The translations under genes were made by a program, and so were the position numbers. A stretch of DNA of 64,000 nucleotides, taken from Arthrobacter sp. KBS0703. GTDB lineage: Bacteria > Actinomycetota > Actinomycetes > Actinomycetales > Micrococcaceae. Within the stretch, counting starts at the first letter, position 1, and every line of letters begins with the position of its first letter. Location: positions 2,542,001-2,606,000 of the forward strand of contig NZ_MVDG02000001.1 in NCBI RefSeq assembly GCF_002008315.2, in the 5' to 3' direction. Below the pieces are notes generated by a model. That model did no database searches and was not told the origin of the DNA. It saw only the letters and a list, made by a program, of their open reading frames with translations. Shown here one piece after another: positions 8,923 to 17,304 of the stretch.

Positions 8923-9214
8923 GTCGGCTCCTCTCCCTTTGCCTGCTTCCCGGCAGTGGGCCGGTTCCTGCGAGGCGTATTTCCGCCTGCATCAGCCGCC
9001 AGTGCGGCCGTATATCCAAGCTAGGCGGCGGGTGTTTCCGAGGCGTGCAGTCAATGTGTCCGGAACGTAAAAGACACCTCACCTGTCCGGAAATGTGTTT
9101 GTGATGCAGAAGTTAAGTTCACGAAACATAAGGGAAACTGAAGCGAAATTCCCTTTGCCTAGTCTGAATGGACAAGCTGCAGAGCACCGTCTGCGGCCCA
9201 GCGAAAGGCCCACA
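8923..9214. promoter_or_regulatory. Divergent nirD-nirB promoter region
   Basis: 292-bp non-coding region between the divergently read nirD and nirB. The nirB-proximal half is AT-richer than its surroundings and contains the GlnR-like array listed separately. No other clear element was seen. NnaR, encoded downstream of nirB, is another candidate ligand. Confidence 0.6.
9112..9149 (+). promoter_or_regulatory. GlnR-like operator upstream of nirB
   Basis: Four pentamers recur every 11 bases: GTTAA-n6-GAAAC-n6-GAAAC-n6-GAAAT. Actinobacterial GlnR sites follow gTnAC-n6-GaAAc-n6-GtnAC-n6-GAAAc, so the spacing fits exactly and the GAAAC half-sites fit well; the third pentamer deviates. The site lies 66 bp before the nirB start. 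GlnR control of nirB is established in Streptomyces and mycobacteria and is inferred here. Confidence 0.55.
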
Positions 9215-11845
9215 GTGACCGAACAGACTTCAAGCACAGAGACACCACGCCGCATCGTGGTCGCCGGCGGCGGCCCCGCAGCCCACCGTTTTGCGGATGC
9301 CATGCATGCCCGTGGCCTCGAAGGCTGGCAGGTAACTGTTCTCACGGAAGAAGCGCACCTGCCCTATGACCGCGTTGCCTTGAGCAAGGCCCTCACGGAC
9401 AGCAGCGTTGACCTCACGCTTGGAGCTGCATCCATGTGGGAGCACGACGCACTCGACTTGAAGACCGGCGAGCGCGTGGTGAGGATCGACACCGCGGGCA
9501 AGACCGTTGAAACCGCGGCCGGCAGCACGTACGAATACGACGAACTGGTGGTTGCCACCGGTTCGGATGCAGCGAGGCTCCCGATCCCCGGCGCCGAGCA
9601 CGTGCACGTTTACCGCACGCTCGAAGACGTCTGGGCGATCAACAAGTCGATCGCAGAGCTCACCGAGAAGCTCGGCCGCAAGGTCAACGCCGTCACTATC
9701 GGTGGCGGCCTCCTGGGCCTTGAATCCGCAGCCGGCACCGAACAGCTCGGCGCGACCCCCGTCGTTATCAACGGCGCCCCCTGGCTCATGAACACCCAGC
9801 TCGACGAAGGCGCCGGCCAGGCGCTGGGCCGGCTGATCGAGGCCAAGGGCTTCGAAGTCCACGGCGGCGTGTTCCCCTCCGAGATCCTCGCCGACGACGA
9901 CGGCCAGGTCACCGGCGTGCTGATGGCCGACGGCCGCACCATCGCGGCCGACCTCGTGGTGGTCGCCATCGGCGTCAAGCCCCGCGACGAACTCTTCCGC
10001 GCTGCCGAGGGCGAGGAACCCCAGTTCGATCTGGGCCCCCGCGGCGGCGTGGTCATCGGCGACGACTGCTCAACGCAGGTGCCCGGCATCTGGGCCATCG
10101 GTGAAGTGGCCAACTTCGGCGGCATGTGCCTGGGCCTCGTTGCTCCGGCCAACACCATGGCCGAGATCGTGGCCGACCGCCTGCACGGCGGCCAGGCAAC
10201 CTTCCCCGGCTTTGACACCGCCACCAAGCTCAAGCTGTCCGGCGTGGACGTGGCCAGCTTCGGCGATGCCTTCGCCAGGACCGAGCACGCCCTCGAAATC
10301 GTCTACGCGGACCCCGCCCGCGGCGTCTACCAGAAGATCGTCACCACGGACGACGCCAAGACCCTCCTGGGCGGCATCTTCGTGGGCGACGCCACCCCGT
10401 ACACGAGCCTCCGCCCGCTCCTCGGCCGCGAGCTCGCGGCAGAACCGGGCGCCTACCTCACCGCGGCCGGCGGCGGCGACGCCCCGGACACCGAACTCCC
10501 GGACGACGCGATCCTGTGTTCCTGCAACAACGTGTCCGCCGGAACCATTCGCGACACCGTCAACGGCTGCGGCGCCTGCGACGGTAACGCACCCGTCCAG
10601 GAACTTGGCGAGCTGAAGGGCTGCACCCGCGCCGGAACCAGCTGCGGTTCCTGCGTGCCGATGCTGAAGAAGCTGCTGGAAACCGAACTGACCAAGTCCG
10701 GCGTCGAAGTTTCGAAGGCACTCTGCGAACACATCGAGCTGTCCCGCCAGGAACTGTTCGACGCGATCCGCGTCCTGGAACTGACCTCCTTCGAAGAGAT
10801 CATGGCCAAGTACGGCACCGGCGCAGGCTGCGATATCTGCAAGCCGACCATCGCCAACATCCTGGCCAGCCAGAACAGCGCCTACGTCCTCGACGCCGGC
10901 CGCGGAACCCTGCAGGACACCAACGACCGCGCGCTGGCCAACATGCAGAAGGACGGCACCTACTCGGTGGTTCCCCGCATCGCCGGCGGTGAAATCACGC
11001 CCAAGAAGCTCGGCGTCATCGCCGCCGTGGCCGAGAAGTACAACCTGTACACCAAGATCACCGGCGGCCAGCGGATCGACATGTTCGGTGCCCGGCTGGA
11101 AGAGCTCCCGGAAATCTGGAAGGAACTTGTGGATGCCGGCTTCGAGTCCGGCCAGGCCTACGGCAAGAGCCTGCGCACGGTGAAGTCCTGCGTCGGTTCC
11201 ACCTGGTGCCGCTTCGGCGTCCAGGACTCGGTGGCCATGGCCATCCAGCTGGAACTGCGCTACCGCGGCCTCCGCAGCCCGCACAAGCTCAAGATGGGCG
11301 TCTCCGGCTGTGCCCGCGAATGCGCCGAGGCCCGCGGCAAGGACGTCGGCGTGATCGCCACCGCCGACGGCTGGAACCTGTACGTCGGCGGCAACGGCGG
11401 TGCCACCCCGGCCCACGCCCAGCTGCTGGCCAAGGACCTCGACGACGAGACGCTGATCAAGTACATTGACCGCTACTTCATGTACTACATCCGCACCGCG
11501 GACCGCCTGCAGCGCACCGCCCGGTGGCAGGAAGAGCTCGACGGCGGCATCAAGCACGTCGAGGACGTGGTGGTGCGCGACACCCTGGGCATCGCCGAGG
11601 AACTCGAGGCGGCCATGGCCAAGCACGTCGACACCTACGAGGACGAGTGGGCCGATACCCTGAAGGATCCCGAGCGCCTGCGCCGGTTCCGCTCCTTCGT
11701 CAACGCTCCTGACCAGAAGGACGAGTCCATCACCTTCGTCCCCGACGAGCGCGGCCAGATGCGCCCGGCCACGGCAGAAGAAAAGGGGAAGGTCCTGATC
11801 GGGGCTTCCATCCCCATGAGGCCCCGCGATGAGAACGAGGTATAA
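9215..11845 (+). CDS. nirB: Nitrite reductase (NADH) large subunit NirB
   Basis: 876-residue siroheme enzyme reducing nitrite to ammonium with NADH. Domains in order: FAD motif (IVVAGGGPAAHRFA, near residue 13), NAD motif (VTIGGGLLGLESAAG), BFD-like [2Fe-2S] domain with CSCNN (about 434) and a Cys-rich tail (TSCGSC), a second BFD-like unit ending CDICKP (about 538), then the sulfite/nitrite reductase domain. The siroheme/[4Fe-4S] ligands are CVGSTWC (about 658-664) and GCARECAE (about 698-703). The start was set at GTG 9215 (VTEQTSS), with an AAAGG site eight bases before it. A longer frame to 9095 would run through the GlnR-like operator. Two bases separate its stop from the ATG of the siroheme methyltransferase, so they are one operon. 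Confidence 0.95.
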   Translation: MTEQTSSTETPRRIVVAGGGPAAHRFADAMHARGLEGWQVTVLTEEAHLPYDRVALSKALTDSSVDLTLGAASMWEHDALDLKTGERVVRIDTAGKTVETAAGSTYEYDELVVATGSDAARLPIPGAEHVHVYRTLEDVWAINKSIAELTEKLGRKVNAVTIGGGLLGLESAAGTEQLGATPVVINGAPWLMNTQLDEGAGQALGRLIEAKGFEVHGGVFPSEILADDDGQVTGVLMADGRTIAADLVVVAIGVKPRDELFRAAEGEEPQFDLGPRGGVVIGDDCSTQVPGIWAIGEVANFGGMCLGLVAPANTMAEIVADRLHGGQATFPGFDTATKLKLSGVDVASFGDAFARTEHALEIVYADPARGVYQKIVTTDDAKTLLGGIFVGDATPYTSLRPLLGRELAAEPGAYLTAAGGGDAPDTELPDDAILCSCNNVSAGTIRDTVNGCGACDGNAPVQELGELKGCTRAGTSCGSCVPMLKKLLETELTKSGVEVSKALCEHIELSRQELFDAIRVLELTSFEEIMAKYGTGAGCDICKPTIANILASQNSAYVLDAGRGTLQDTNDRALANMQKDGTYSVVPRIAGGEITPKKLGVIAAVAEKYNLYTKITGGQRIDMFGARLEELPEIWKELVDAGFESGQAYGKSLRTVKSCVGSTWCRFGVQDSVAMAIQLELRYRGLRSPHKLKMGVSGCARECAEARGKDVGVIATADGWNLYVGGNGGATPAHAQLLAKDLDDETLIKYIDRYFMYYIRTADRLQRTARWQEELDGGIKHVEDVVVRDTLGIAEELEAAMAKHVDTYEDEWADTLKDPERLRRFRSFVNAPDQKDESITFVPDERGQMRPATAEEKGKVLIGASIPMRPRDENEV

Positions 11846-11847
11846 GC

Positions 11848-12882
11848 ATGCAGCTCAGCATTGATCTCACCGGACGCGACGTCCTGGTCACCGGCTCGGA
11901 CCACGCAGCCCGCCAGGCCGTCCGCCGCTACGAGGCCGCCGGCGCCGTCGTCTTCCGCCTCAGCACCCCGCAGGGAGCGGGCCACGACGGCCCGCTGCCC
12001 GAACGCCCGTTCCTCGTCGCGGCGATCGACGACGGCCAGCCCGGCTGGGAGGCCCTGCTGGACAGGTGCCGCGCAACCGGCATTCCGGTCGCAGCCGAGC
12101 CTGCAGCCGGCCCTATCGGCCACGTCACGCTCGTCGGCGGCGGGCCGGGCACGGTCGAGCTGCTGACCGTGGCGGCAGTCAAGGCCCTGCGGGACGCCGA
12201 CGTCGTGTTCTACGACCGCCTGGCGCCGTACCAGGAGCTGCCGTCCCTGACGTCCGCCGAACTCGTGGACGTCGGCAAGCGCCCGGGGCACCACAAAGTC
12301 AGCCAGGGCGACATCGAGAAGCTCATGGTGGAGAGCGCCCTCGCCGGAAACAACGTGGTCCGGCTCAAGGGCGGGGACCCCTACGTCTTCGGCCGCGGCG
12401 GCGAGGAAGTTGCCTCCTGCGTTGCAGCCGGCGTTCCCGTCCGCGTGGTCTCCGGCGTGACGAGCGCCATCTCCGTTCCGGCCGCGGCCGGAATCCCGGT
12501 GACGCACAGGGAAGTCAGCCACATGTTCACCGTGGTGTCCGGCCACGCGCCGCTGACTGAGAAGGAACTCACCCACCTGGCCGGCCTGGGCGGCACGATC
12601 GTGGTCCTGATGGGCATCGGCACGCTGCACCACCTGGCCGCAGGCCTGCGCCGGGCCGGCATGCGCGCCGACATGCCCATGGCCGTCGTCGAGCGGGGCT
12701 ACCGGCCCGGGCAGCGGACCACCATCGCGGAGCTGGGCACCATTGCCAGCGCCGCCGCCGGCTGCAGCAACCCTGCCGTCCTGGTGATCGGCGAGGTGGT
12801 GCGCGTGGCTGAGGCCAACCGCGGGCATGCCGAGGCTGCCGCGGATCTTGACCGCCTGGCTGCCTCGCTGCTGGGTTCGTGA
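11848..12882 (+). CDS. cobA: Uroporphyrinogen-III C-methyltransferase (siroheme synthesis)
   Basis: 344 residues. Adds two methyl groups from S-adenosylmethionine to uroporphyrinogen III to give precorrin-2, the siroheme precursor that NirB needs. The C-terminal 240 residues are the SAM-dependent tetrapyrrole methylase: VTLVGGGPGTVELLTVAAV (from about residue 93), LKGGDPYVFGRGGEE, and VVSGVTSAISVPAAAGIPVT. The first 90 residues resemble a shortened precorrin-2 dehydrogenase-like domain, as in CysG, but lack a convincing NAD motif, so the oxidation and ferrochelation steps are probably done elsewhere. It lies directly behind nirB, and its stop overlaps the GTG start of the next gene (GTGA at 12879-12882). 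Comparable to NasF of Bacillus. Confidence 0.9.
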   Translation: MQLSIDLTGRDVLVTGSDHAARQAVRRYEAAGAVVFRLSTPQGAGHDGPLPERPFLVAAIDDGQPGWEALLDRCRATGIPVAAEPAAGPIGHVTLVGGGPGTVELLTVAAVKALRDADVVFYDRLAPYQELPSLTSAELVDVGKRPGHHKVSQGDIEKLMVESALAGNNVVRLKGGDPYVFGRGGEEVASCVAAGVPVRVVSGVTSAISVPAAAGIPVTHREVSHMFTVVSGHAPLTEKELTHLAGLGGTIVVLMGIGTLHHLAAGLRRAGMRADMPMAVVERGYRPGQRTTIAELGTIASAAAGCSNPAVLVIGEVVRVAEANRGHAEAAADLDRLAASLLGS

Positions 12883-14108
12883 TCGATATGAGTCCGTTGA
12901 ACGCCCTGGCCCCCGCTACGGGACCCACTGCACGAGCAGGGTCCTCCGCTTCATCATCCGCCGCGCCCGGCACCGCCGGCTCGGAGCCGCAGGAGGCGGC
13001 GGCCCCGGAAGTTGCCGAGGCGCCCCTGGAAGGATTCCGGATCGGCGTCACTTCGCACCGCCGTTCCCGCGACCTCATCGAGGCTCTGGAGCGCCGCGGC
13101 GCTGAGGTGCTGCACGCTCCGGCGCTCAAGATCGCGCCGGTGAACGAGGACATCAGCCTCATCGAGGACACCAAGGCCATCATCGCCGCGAAGCCCGATC
13201 TGTGCATCGCCACCACGGCGTACGGCATGCGCCGCTGGTGCGAGGCGGCGGACGCCTCCGGCATCGGCGAGGAGCTGCTGGAAACCCTGGCTGCCTGCCG
13301 GATGTTCGTCCGCGGGCCCAAAGCCCGCGGCGCCGTCCGTGCGGCCGGCCTTGCCGACGTCGGGATCAGCAGCGACGAAACCACCGCGACGCTGGTGGAC
13401 ATGCTGCTGACCGAGGGAGTCCGCGGCAAGACCGTGGCGGTGCAGCTGCACGGCTACACGGACGTCCGCCAGCTCGAGCGGCTCCGGATGTCCGGCGCCA
13501 CCGTCCTGACGGTCACCCCGTACCGCTGGGTGAAGCCCGACGGCGCCGATCGCCTCCCGCGGCTGATCGAGGCCGCCTGCAGCGGCAACCTGGACGTCCT
13601 GACGTTCACGAGCGCCCCCGCAGTGGACGCCATGTGGAGCACTGCCCACGAAATGGGACTGTACAAGCAACTCGTGGAGTGCCTGCAGACCACCGTCACC
13701 ACCGCCGTCGTGGGCCCGGTGACCGCACAGCCGCTGCTGGACGCCGGTATCCATCCCCTGGTTCCGGAGCGTTTCCGGATGGGCGCGCTGATCCGGCTCG
13801 TGTGCGAACACCTCGCCCTTAACCACGTCCGCCGCCTGGACACCCGCTCCGGCAGCGTGGAGCTGCGTGGCCGCTCGCTGCGGATCAACGGCGAGCTGGT
13901 GGAAATGGCCCCGGCGCCCCTGCTGCTGCTTCGCGCGCTCCTGGGCGCCGGCGGGGCGGTGCTCTCCCGGGAGTCGCTCTCCGAACTCCTCGAACTGCGC
14001 GGCTCCGTGCACGCGCTGGACATGACGGTGAGCCGGCTGCGGTCGTCGCTGCCGGACGGGAGCCTCGTGGAGACAGTGGTCAAGCGCGGTTACAGGATCC
14101 GCGTCTAG
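12879..14108 (+). CDS. nnaR: NnaR-like regulator: uroporphyrinogen-III synthase domain fused to a winged helix
   Basis: 409 residues. Residues about 50-310 match uroporphyrinogen-III synthase (HemD): FRIGVTSHRRSRDLIEALERRGAEV near the start, then VQLHGYTDVRQLERL and LTFTSAPAVDAMW. The last 95 residues are an OmpR-type DNA-binding winged helix (VELRGRSLRINGELVEMAP, then SLSELLELRG and MTVSRLRSSLPDG ending KRGYRIRV). The same fusion is known as NnaR, an activator of nitrate/nitrite assimilation with GlnR in Streptomyces and Mycobacterium smegmatis. Position at the end of the nirB-cobA operon supports that role. The GTG 12879 start overlaps the cobA stop; ATG 12888 is possible. Whether the synthase domain is still catalytic cannot be told from sequence. 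Confidence 0.85.
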   Translation: MIDMSPLNALAPATGPTARAGSSASSSAAPGTAGSEPQEAAAPEVAEAPLEGFRIGVTSHRRSRDLIEALERRGAEVLHAPALKIAPVNEDISLIEDTKAIIAAKPDLCIATTAYGMRRWCEAADASGIGEELLETLAACRMFVRGPKARGAVRAAGLADVGISSDETTATLVDMLLTEGVRGKTVAVQLHGYTDVRQLERLRMSGATVLTVTPYRWVKPDGADRLPRLIEAACSGNLDVLTFTSAPAVDAMWSTAHEMGLYKQLVECLQTTVTTAVVGPVTAQPLLDAGIHPLVPERFRMGALIRLVCEHLALNHVRRLDTRSGSVELRGRSLRINGELVEMAPAPLLLLRALLGAGGAVLSRESLSELLELRGSVHALDMTVSRLRSSLPDGSLVETVVKRGYRIRV

Positions 14109-14125
14109 TCCACGGACAGCCTCTG

Positions 14126-14188
14126 CAACGCGGGGTCACTTCGCGCCCATTCCACACACTCGAATGGGCGCGAAGTGACCCCGCGTTG
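14126..14188. terminator. 27-bp perfect inverted repeat after nnaR
   Basis: Arms 14126-14152 and 14162-14188 are perfectly complementary (27 bp) around a 9-base loop, starting 18 bp after the nnaR stop. It is much longer than a normal intrinsic terminator and has no T-tract, so it could be a REP-like palindrome that also stops transcription. Confidence 0.6.
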
Positions 14189-14346
14189 GTTGTATTACCG
14201 GCGGGTAAAAACTGGCGAACAGGCAGGGACAATTCCGCAACAGACGGGAAACAAGCGCGAAAAGCCGCCCGCCTACAGTGGTCCCATCAGCACAACAGGG
14301 CTCGAGATCCGGCCCGCCTGGTGCAGCATTTTGAAAGGGCCCGCAC

Positions 14347-15230
14347 ATGTCCGCTCCGGCACAGTTCCCCGTCGCCACCGCACGCACCTCCGATCCGGCA
14401 CCGGAGGCAGCCCCGAAAATCCTCATCGCCGGGGCGGGCCCCGCCGCCCAGGCCCTGGTTAGCCAGCTCGCCGCCTCACGGTTCGCCGGAACGGTCACGG
14501 TCCTGAGCAGCCGGGACGACGCCCCGGCGGAGCTGCTCGAACTCGCCGCGCTGCCGTTTGTCTCCGTGCGTTTCGGCCAGCCTGCCAGCCACATCGACGC
14601 CGCCGCCCGCGTGGTGACCACTGCCGACGGCATGGAGTTCAGCTACGACCAGCTGGTCATCGCGACGGGTTCCGCCCCTGTGCATTCCCCCGTTGACGGC
14701 TCCAGCCGCTGCCTCAGCTACTCCACGATTGATGACGCCGCGAGGATCGGCGACGCCGTCAAGGAAGTCACGCGGGTCCTCGGACGGCGGCCCCTGGGAA
14801 TCCTCGTTGGCACAGGCCCCGCCGCCGGCCAGGCTGAGGCCGTGCTGCGGGCCCGGGGCGTCCGTCCCGTGCGCACCACCGCCCGTCCCGCAGCTGTGGT
14901 GCCCACCCTGGCCGGCTCAGTGCTGCCGGCCGCAGGCATCGTCTTCGAGGACGGCAGCCGGATGAACGGCGACCTCGTGGTCATGGCGGAGGACAGGGTT
15001 CCGCGGGACAGCCTCGCCGCCGGCGCAGGCGTCAAGACTGCCGAGTCCGGCGGCGTGGTGGTCGGCCGCGACTTCCGTTCCTCCGTGCCTGGCATCTGGG
15101 CAATCGGTGATGCGGCGTCGTTCGACGGCGTGCGGCTGGGGCTGCTGGTGGCTTCCGGTTCCGCGGGCGGCGTCTGCGCCGCGCAGCTCATGGCGGCGGT
15201 CCCCGCAGGAGGCTGGCCGCGGCCGCCTGA
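14347..15230 (+). CDS. FAD-dependent oxidoreductase, NirB N-terminal-like; 3' end uncertain
   Basis: About 294 residues resembling the FAD/NAD half of NirB and rubredoxin reductases: [20 protein letters not shown] near the N-terminus, [30 protein letters not shown] and [18 protein letters not shown]. It follows the nitrite locus and may supply electrons to it, which is inference. The literal frame has no stop before deoC and reads into it, which looks like a gene fusion. A one-base shift near 15200-15212 instead gives a short Ala-rich end and a TGA at 15228-15230, the end used here. A single-base assembly error is the likeliest cause, because composition after 15230 no longer looks like protein. 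The upstream 158 bp contain weak GlnR-like pentamers (14210-14250), too degenerate to call. Confidence 0.6.
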
Positions 15231-15363
15231 CCTCGATGGCGGGCGCGACGGTGGGCGGCCTGGCGCTGCGGCGCCGGGGCACCGGCGCTGTGGCAAGATG
15301 GTCACGCAAGGACCGCGACCACCGCGGCATCTGCGGCCCACGAGGCCAACGGAAAGGACCAGC

Positions 15364-16113
15364 ATGAGCAACGAAGCCAGCCCCTGTCTCTTATACACAT
15401 CTGCGACAAGCCCCACAGGGACCCCCGCTACCGGTGCCCAGGCGTCCAATATCGCATCCTTCATCGACCACACGCTGCTCAAGCCGGAGGCGAGCGAGGC
15501 GGAAATCCTCGAAGTCTGCGCCGAAGCCGCCGAATACAAGTTCAAGTCGGTCTGCGTGAATCCCGTCTGGGTCAAGACTGTGAAGAAAGCCCTCAAGGGC
15601 TCGGGCGTGCTGACATGCTCGGTGGTCGGCTTCCCGCTCGGCGCCACCCCCAGCGACGTCAAGGCCTTCGAAGCCCGCGGCGCTGTGCTCGACGGGGCGG
15701 ACGAGGTGGACATGGTCATCAACATCGCCGCGGCCCGCGCCTCCGACAAAGGCGCCCTGGTGGACGACATCAAGGCGGTCGCAGAGGCCGTCCACACCGG
15801 CGAGGCAATCCTGAAGGTCATCATCGAGACCGCCCTGCTGAACGACGCCCAGAAGGTGCTCGCCTGCGAGGCAGCCGTGGAGGCCGGGGCCGACTTCGTC
15901 AAGACGTCAACGGGCTTCAACGGCGGCGGCGCCACCGCCGACGACATCGCCCTCATGCGGCGCGCCGTGGGTCCCGACCTGGGCGTCAAAGCCTCCGGCG
16001 GGGTGCGTTCCCTGGCGGACGCACAGGCTATGATTGCAGCAGGTGCAACACGTATTGGTGCCAGCTCCGGAATTGCGATCGTCAAGGGCGAACAGGGTTC
16101 GTCCGGCTACTGA
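15364..16113 (+). CDS. deoC: Deoxyribose-phosphate aldolase, with adapter near its 5' end
   Basis: Class I aldolase splitting 2-deoxyribose-5-phosphate to acetaldehyde and glyceraldehyde-3-phosphate. The body runs from [21 protein letters not shown] to the end and carries [10 protein letters not shown], the Schiff-base lysine in DFVKTSTGF, and [20 protein letters not shown] 15364 (MSNEAS) follows an AAAGGACC site. Twenty bases later the 19-base adapter (15384-15402) inserts residues CLLYTS in frame, so the true N-terminal residues there are unknown. The enzyme continues nucleoside catabolism begun by the phosphorylase at 5.3 kb. A small membrane protein gene follows. Confidence 0.92.
   Translation: MSNEASPCLLYTSATSPTGTPATGAQASNIASFIDHTLLKPEASEAEILEVCAEAAEYKFKSVCVNPVWVKTVKKALKGSGVLTCSVVGFPLGATPSDVKAFEARGAVLDGADEVDMVINIAAARASDKGALVDDIKAVAEAVHTGEAILKVIIETALLNDAQKVLACEAAVEAGADFVKTSTGFNGGGATADDIALMRRAVGPDLGVKASGGVRSLADAQAMIAAGATRIGASSGIAIVKGEQGSSGY
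15384..15402. other. Nextera mate-pair junction adapter, single form (artefact)
   Basis: Exact 19-mer CTGTCTCTTATACACATCT inside the 5' end of deoC. It happens to keep the frame open, so it is easily missed. Confidence 0.96.
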
Positions 16114-16162
16114 TCCGCCGAAGCCGCCACAGTTTGAGCCCCGCGGGGCCGAGGAGGAACGA

Positions 16163-16390
16163 ATGTCCAGCAAGACCGACACGCAGACACCCCAGAACGA
16201 GAACAGCCTGGTCACCAGCATTGTTCTGTTCGCAGTGATGATGGCCCTGTTCCTGGGCGCCATCTACTCGCTGTCCTTCCTGACCCTGGACAACCCCTGG
16301 CCGATGGCTGTGTGCCTGGGCCTGTTCGCCCTCGCGTTCTGGATCCCGCAGACCATCCTGGGCCGCTCGGATTCCGCCGGCGAGTACTGA
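16163..16390 (+). CDS. Small two-helix membrane protein
   Basis: 75 residues. A polar N-terminus (about 16 residues) is followed by two hydrophobic stretches, about residues 17-40 (VTSIVLFAVMMALFLGAIYSL) and 46-66 (PWPMAVCLGLFALAFWIPQT). ATG 16163 has a strong GAGGAGG site. It lies 49 bp after deoC and is probably co-transcribed, with a hairpin terminator 33 bp after its stop. Family not recognised; no function proposed. Confidence 0.75.
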   Translation: MSSKTDTQTPQNENSLVTSIVLFAVMMALFLGAIYSLSFLTLDNPWPMAVCLGLFALAFWIPQTILGRSDSAGEY

Positions 16391-16423
16391 CCCGCTGCCG
16401 CAGTCAGCATCCAAACGTAAGAG

Positions 16424-16462
16424 CAGCTGAAGCTCCGGACCCGTCCGGAGCTTCAGCTGTTT
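16424..16462 (+). terminator. Terminator after deoC and the small membrane protein gene
   Basis: Perfect 17-bp arms (16424-16440 and 16443-16459) followed by TTT. It lies between a forward operon and a reverse gene ending at 16477, so it may act in both directions. Confidence 0.75.
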
Positions 16463-16476
16463 AACGCGGCTTCACC

Positions 16477-17301
16477 TCAGAGCAGGCCCATCAGGCTGTT
16501 GGCCAGCCGGGCGGCCAGCGCCAGCGCGGCAGGAAAATGGGCGTCTGCCAGCGACCAGGCCGCCATGCACATGCCCACCATGGCGTAGCTGCTCACCGGA
16601 ATCAGCACGAGCCATTCCCGCCGCGAGCCGGCCCGGCCCAGGAGCGGGATGGACAGCGCGCCGTTGGGCCGCCAGAACGTCCTCAGCACCGGCAGCCGGC
16701 GCAGGAACTTGGGCGGCCTGATCACCAGCGGCCACAGGAGGGGTACTCCCCCGGTGGTCACCATGTCGCCCACAATGTGGACCACGACGCCGATCAGCAT
16801 GGACACCGGCAACCAGGTCCATTGGTCGGGCGCGAACCAGGTGACCAGGCCGGCCATGGTCAGCGCGAAGATCCAGTTGCTGATGAAGCCCGACTTCGGA
16901 AACAGCTTCAGCGCCTTGGCTGCGATATTGATCATGAACATGCACAGCAGCCCGGCGCCCACGGAGAGGAGCCCCCAGTCCGTCTGCAGCTGGATCTGGC
17001 CGGCCATCGCGGCCAGCACCACGAAAAACGCGCCCCCGAGCAGGGAGTGCGTGCCCTGGCGGTGGCCGCCGCTGGCGTTCTCTATGCCCACGGCAATCAC
17101 GTTGGAGAGGGGCGGCAGCGAATGCGCGACGGTGCTGGAGCGGTGGTCCCAGTCACAGACCAGGGCAGTGCCCGCCGTCGCCATTCCGCCGATCAGCACC
17201 CCTGTGGCATCCAGCGGATACCATCCCAGGGTGTACGGCCCCGTCGAGGCAACAGCTACCCACGCCGCAGCCCCTGACGCGGCGTGGTGCCCTCCCATCA
17301 T
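16477..17301 (-). CDS. YdjM-like membrane-bound metal-dependent hydrolase
   Basis: 274 residues of the YdjM/DUF457 type. Conserved His/Asp groups that would bind metal are HHAASG at residues 5-10, DWDHRSS, GGHRQGTHS and HIVGDMVTTGGV. Several hydrophobic segments lie between them. In E. coli YdjM is controlled by LexA; no SOS box is visible here because the gene starts only 3 bp after the mfd stop, so it is probably read from the mfd promoter. Two consecutive ATG codons (17301 and 17298) are possible starts. The substrate is not known for the family. Confidence 0.82.
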   Translation of the reverse strand: MMGGHHAASGAAAWVAVASTGPYTLGWYPLDATGVLIGGMATAGTALVCDWDHRSSTVAHSLPPLSNVIAVGIENASGGHRQGTHSLLGGAFFVVLAAMAGQIQLQTDWGLLSVGAGLLCMFMINIAAKALKLFPKSGFISNWIFALTMAGLVTWFAPDQWTWLPVSMLIGVVVHIVGDMVTTGGVPLLWPLVIRPPKFLRRLPVLRTFWRPNGALSIPLLGRAGSRREWLVLIPVSSYAMVGMCMAAWSLADAHFPAALALAARLANSLMGLL

Positions 17302-17304
17302 GGC

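Noticed and set aside
10070..11626. 518-codon frame antisense to nirB
   Set aside because: Shadow of a clearly conserved siroheme domain; low-complexity Gly/Ala/Val/His protein with no motif.
14200..14250. Second GlnR box before the flavoprotein at 14347
   Set aside because: Pentamers with an 11-base rhythm are present but too degenerate (TAAAA, GAACA, GACAA) to distinguish from chance.
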